DNA from: Bacilli bacterium
GTDB taxonomy: Bacteria; Bacillota_I; Bacilli_A; ML615J-28; CAG-698
Assembly: GCA_028691715.1 (NCBI GenBank)
Contig: JAQUYR010000053.1
Span: 1 to 7,942, forward strand
DNA length: 7,942 nt
Direction of reading: 5' to 3'
The notes beneath the pieces were generated by a model. The model worked only from the letters and a program-made list of their open reading frames with translations. It did not search any database and was not told the DNA's origin. Shown piece by piece: positions 5,502-7,942 of the stretch (positions are counted from its first letter, which is position 1; every line of letters begins with the position of its first letter). The translations under genes were made by a program, and so were the position numbers.

Positions 5502-6758
5502 ATGGCAGATAAATCAGATGAAACTAAAGTTTGTTCGTTTTGCGGGTTACCAGCAACTCCTGAAAGGCATATGATTGAAGGCGATAATTGCTGTATTTGT
5601 GATGTGTGTGTTGATTTTTGTTATCATATCTTGGGAAAAGAGAATGTTTTTGAGGAAGAACAATTAAAAACGGATAAGAAAGAATTTATCCTTGATTTAA
5701 CACCTCTTAAGATTTATGATCGTTTAGGAGAATATGTAATCGGTCAACATTATGCAAAAAAGGTTTTATCAGTTGCTGTTTATAATCACTATAAGAGAAT
5801 ACAAAATAATTTATATGAGTCAAGTGATATTGATATTGAAAAGAGCAATATCTTGCTTCTCGGATCAACTGGTAGTGGTAAAACTTTATTTGCAAGAACT
5901 CTAGCTCACATTTTAAAAGTACCATTTGCGATTGCCGATGCTACTAGTCTGACTCAGGCTGGATATGTAGGTGAAGATGTTGAAAATGTTTTATTAAAGT
6001 TATTACAGGCAGCTGATTATGATGTTGATTTAGCTCAAAAGGGAATTATATATATCGATGAAATCGATAAGCTTGGAAGAAAATCTGAGAATCCTTCAAT
6101 TACTCGCGATGTATCTGGCGAGGGTGTCCAACAAGCGTTGCTTAAAATTTTAGAGGGAACGGTTGCGAATGTTCCTCCAGGTGGTGGTCGTAAACATCCT
6201 CATCAGGAATTCATTCCTTTCGATACTTCCAATGTTTTATTCATATGTGGTGGTTCATTTGAAGGAATAACTAATGTTGTCAATAATAGAATAGGTAAAA
6301 AATCAATCGGATTTAATAATAATCCAGATGTTCTAACTAAAAACGAGAAAGAAGCCTACAAATTGGTAACTCATGAAGACATTAAACGATATGGAATTAT
6401 TCCTGAATTAGTTGGTCGTCTTCCAGTTATTGCTTCACTAGACTTACTTGAAGTTGATGACCTAATAAAGATTTTAAAGGAACCAAAGAATGCTATTTTA
6501 AAACAATATGTTAAGATGTTTAAGATGGATGGTGTAACTCTGGAGTTCGAAGATGAGGCTATTCAGGCAATTGCTGAAAAAGCTTATAAGCAAGAAACTG
6601 GAGCTAGAGGGCTAAGAGCCATAATTGAGAATATTATGCTAGAAATTATGTTTAGGATTCCTGAGGAGAAGGATCTTGTTAAATGTATAATAACTAAAGA
6701 TGTTGTTCTCTCTAATGAAGATCCAATTCTGATCAAGAAAAAAGTAAAGACAGCTTAA
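5502..6758 (+). CDS. clpX: ClpX, ATP-dependent unfoldase of the ClpXP protease
   Basis: The product is 418 residues, the normal size. ClpX hexamers recognise tagged or adaptor-delivered proteins, unfold them with ATP and thread them into ClpP. The N-terminal zinc-binding domain has C11, C14, C33 and C36 in the exact CxxC-18-CxxC spacing. The AAA+ module shows Walker A GSTGSGKT (121-128), pore loop 1 GYVG inside TQAGYVGEDVE, Walker B IIYIDEIDK, the pore-2 region around SGEGVQQALLKILEGT, the RKH loop (GGGRKHPHQEF) and sensor-2 GARGLR. The ClpP-docking IGF tripeptide is present at 269-271, so a ClpP partner should be encoded elsewhere. The one small oddity is Ser where most family members have Pro in the Walker A motif. 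AAGAGGTGA upstream of the ATG is a very strong RBS. The gene follows tig without a terminator and is cotranscribed with it. Confidence 0.98.
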   Translation: MADKSDETKVCSFCGLPATPERHMIEGDNCCICDVCVDFCYHILGKENVFEEEQLKTDKKEFILDLTPLKIYDRLGEYVIGQHYAKKVLSVAVYNHYKRIQNNLYESSDIDIEKSNILLLGSTGSGKTLFARTLAHILKVPFAIADATSLTQAGYVGEDVENVLLKLLQAADYDVDLAQKGIIYIDEIDKLGRKSENPSITRDVSGEGVQQALLKILEGTVANVPPGGGRKHPHQEFIPFDTSNVLFICGGSFEGITNVVNNRIGKKSIGFNNNPDVLTKNEKEAYKLVTHEDIKRYGIIPELVGRLPVIASLDLLEVDDLIKILKEPKNAILKQYVKMFKMDGVTLEFEDEAIQAIAEKAYKQETGARGLRAIIENIMLEIMFRIPEEKDLVKCIITKDVVLSNEDPILIKKKVKTA

Positions 6759-6774
6759 TATTTAAGGAGAAAAT

Positions 6775-7893
6775 ATGAGAATCAAACAGGATTATGTCAG
6801 TGAGCAATTTCACCAAATGTATTTTGAGATTTCTGTTGAGGAAATGGATAATATTTTTACAGAGGTATATGAAGAAAATGCCGACCTTATTGATACTCAT
6901 ACTGAAGCTTTGATGGAATCCATTAAAGAAAAGATTGAATACGAAGTTTTAATGGATGAGATAGATAATTTAGATGTTTATATGGTTGGCCCTAAAATGG
7001 TTAAGTACCTCACAAAAATTGAAAGAGGGAAGATGCTTTTAGGAATAGTTCAATTCTGTATTCTTCCTGAAAATTTGGATTTAGAATTACCGACTTACAT
7101 ACCAACAAAATTCCTCGATATTGAGATTACAGATGAGGATATCGACAAACTGGTCAATAAGATGCTTTTAGAGAATAATTACTATGAGTTAAGCGAAAGT
7201 GAAATTGTTACTAAGACAGCGATTGTAACTTATGATTTGTGTTATACAAAAGATGATTTACTGATTAATCAGATTAAAGACCAAATATTTGATATGGCAA
7301 GCGATAATAATGATATCGATCCCCTTAAACTTGAGGGAAAGAAAAAGGCTGATAAAGTAATTCTTGATGAAGATGAAATTGTTGTTGAAGCGAGAATTAC
7401 GAAAATAGAAGAAAAGATACCTTCAACATTAACCGAAGAAATTGTTAAGAGATTAAAATTTTCAAGGGTTATAACCGTTGAAGGATTCAAAAGAAAAATA
7501 AGAGAAACAGTTAGATTTGGAAAATTACTTGATGTAATTGTTTATTATATAACAGAGTTTGTTATTCAGAATAAACAATTATCATTTGATTCATATGTTA
7601 ATAATTTCTATTTGAAGTATGCTGAGCATTGTGATTTAACAACTGAAAAAATAGATTATAATATGGGAATTCAAAGAATGTTAATTATTGAATATTTAAG
7701 CGCCATAATTGATATAAAATATGATGGTGATAGAGTTGAATATGCCAATAAGGTTGGTGATGAACAGATTTTAGCCCATCTATTAGATGGAAGCGACTTA
7801 TATTTTGATGATTCTTTTTTCGAAAGAAGAATTCAGGAAGTCAAAATATTAAATTATTGTATATCAGAAAAGATTGTTGATATTAAAATATAG
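6775..7893 (+). CDS. Diverged trigger-factor-like protein lacking the ribosome-docking and isomerase signatures
   Basis: This 372-residue cytoplasmic protein would pass as hypothetical, but it is collinear with the trigger factor encoded at 4181-5470. Residues 14-35 match the first strand-helix of the ribosome-binding domain (FEISVEEMDNIFTEVYEE against ITLAAEEFNVEYEKAFDK). MVGPKM (70-75) sits at VVSKPEI. The ILPENLDLEL...LDIEITDEDID stretch (96-124) matches VYPEVVLGKYYGVEV...VTEKEID. TAIVTYDLCYTKDD (148-161) matches TAVFDFCGYVDG. ARITKIEEKIPSTLTEEIVKRL (206-227) matches IKLHEIKHRVLPATDEAFFEEL, and EVKILNYCISEKIVDIKI matches the C-terminus. Missing are about 18-20 residues covering GFRKGKAP and about 14 in the FKBP flap, including IPGF. 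So the three-domain plan remains without docking and isomerase residues. The RBS AAGGAG lies 5 bases from the ATG, 16 bases after clpX. A holdase or adaptor role is inference; Mycoplasma MPN555 is a known trigger-factor-related precedent. Confidence 0.8.
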   Translation: MRIKQDYVSEQFHQMYFEISVEEMDNIFTEVYEENADLIDTHTEALMESIKEKIEYEVLMDEIDNLDVYMVGPKMVKYLTKIERGKMLLGIVQFCILPENLDLELPTYIPTKFLDIEITDEDIDKLVNKMLLENNYYELSESEIVTKTAIVTYDLCYTKDDLLINQIKDQIFDMASDNNDIDPLKLEGKKKADKVILDEDEIVVEARITKIEEKIPSTLTEEIVKRLKFSRVITVEGFKRKIRETVRFGKLLDVIVYYITEFVIQNKQLSFDSYVNNFYLKYAEHCDLTTEKIDYNMGIQRMLIIEYLSAIIDIKYDGDRVEYANKVGDEQILAHLLDGSDLYFDDSFFERRIQEVKILNYCISEKIVDIKI

Positions 7894-7908
7894 AAAAGAG
7901 GTGATACT

Positions 7909-7942
7909 ATGTTTTTGAATGTAAAATTGGATAATGCTGTTT
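7909..7942 (+). CDS. Start of a further gene of the tig-clpX operon (3' truncated)
   Basis: ATG at 7909 is preceded by AAAGAGGTGAT (7895-7905), one of the best anti-Shine-Dalgarno matches in the window, 15 bases after the previous stop, and the frame stays open to the window edge. Only 11 residues are visible (MFLNVKLDNAV), too few to identify. In Bacillus the gene after clpX is a lon protease gene, so Lon is a reasonable guess from order alone; the visible residues neither confirm nor exclude it. Confidence 0.65.
   Translation, partial: MFLNVKLDNAV

Noticed and set aside
1..7942. CRISPR arrays, insertion sequences or long direct repeats
   Set aside because: No regularly spaced repeats, transposase-like proteins or terminal inverted repeats are visible anywhere in the window.

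Overview
The window is AT-rich chromosomal DNA from a low-GC Gram-positive bacterium. It uses the standard bacterial code: TGA ends several genes and tryptophan is read from TGG. Strong AGGAGG/GAGGTGA ribosome binding sites, sigma-A-type promoters and the trigger factor-ClpX gene order all fit a member of the Bacilli or a relative such as an Erysipelotrichia- or mollicute-like gut lineage. The exact taxon cannot be read from the sequence. Every gene is on the + strand.

Layout. (1) Positions 1-132 hold the last 33 codons of an unrecognised gene and its intrinsic terminator. (2) Positions 166-305 hold a tRNA-Arg(CCT) gene with its own terminator. (3) Positions 322-1590 form a compact two-gene stress-signalling cassette: an ECF sigma factor, a one-pass membrane protein that is probably its anti-sigma factor, an ECF-type promoter in front (probably autoregulatory) and a strong terminator behind. 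(4) Positions 1610-1794 are a non-coding stretch with two promoters and two hairpins, an apparent structured leader or small RNA. It precedes an M3-family zinc oligoendopeptidase (1795-3489) and a small helical-repeat protein of unknown function (3507-4100). (5) From 4127 a new promoter drives a protein quality-control operon: trigger factor (tig), clpX, a 372-residue protein, and the start of a further gene at the right edge.

How the genes fit together. Trigger factor is the ribosome-associated folding chaperone, and ClpX is the unfoldase that feeds ClpP. The most interesting item is the 372-residue protein after clpX. It is collinear with trigger factor along its whole length and shares its anchor positions. 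It lacks the ribosome-docking GFRxGxxP loop and the prolyl-isomerase active-site segments. I read it as a highly diverged trigger-factor paralogue that may act away from the ribosome, co-expressed with ClpX. The oligoendopeptidase just upstream, which would degrade peptides left by Clp-type proteases, adds to the protein-turnover theme, although it belongs to a separate transcription unit.
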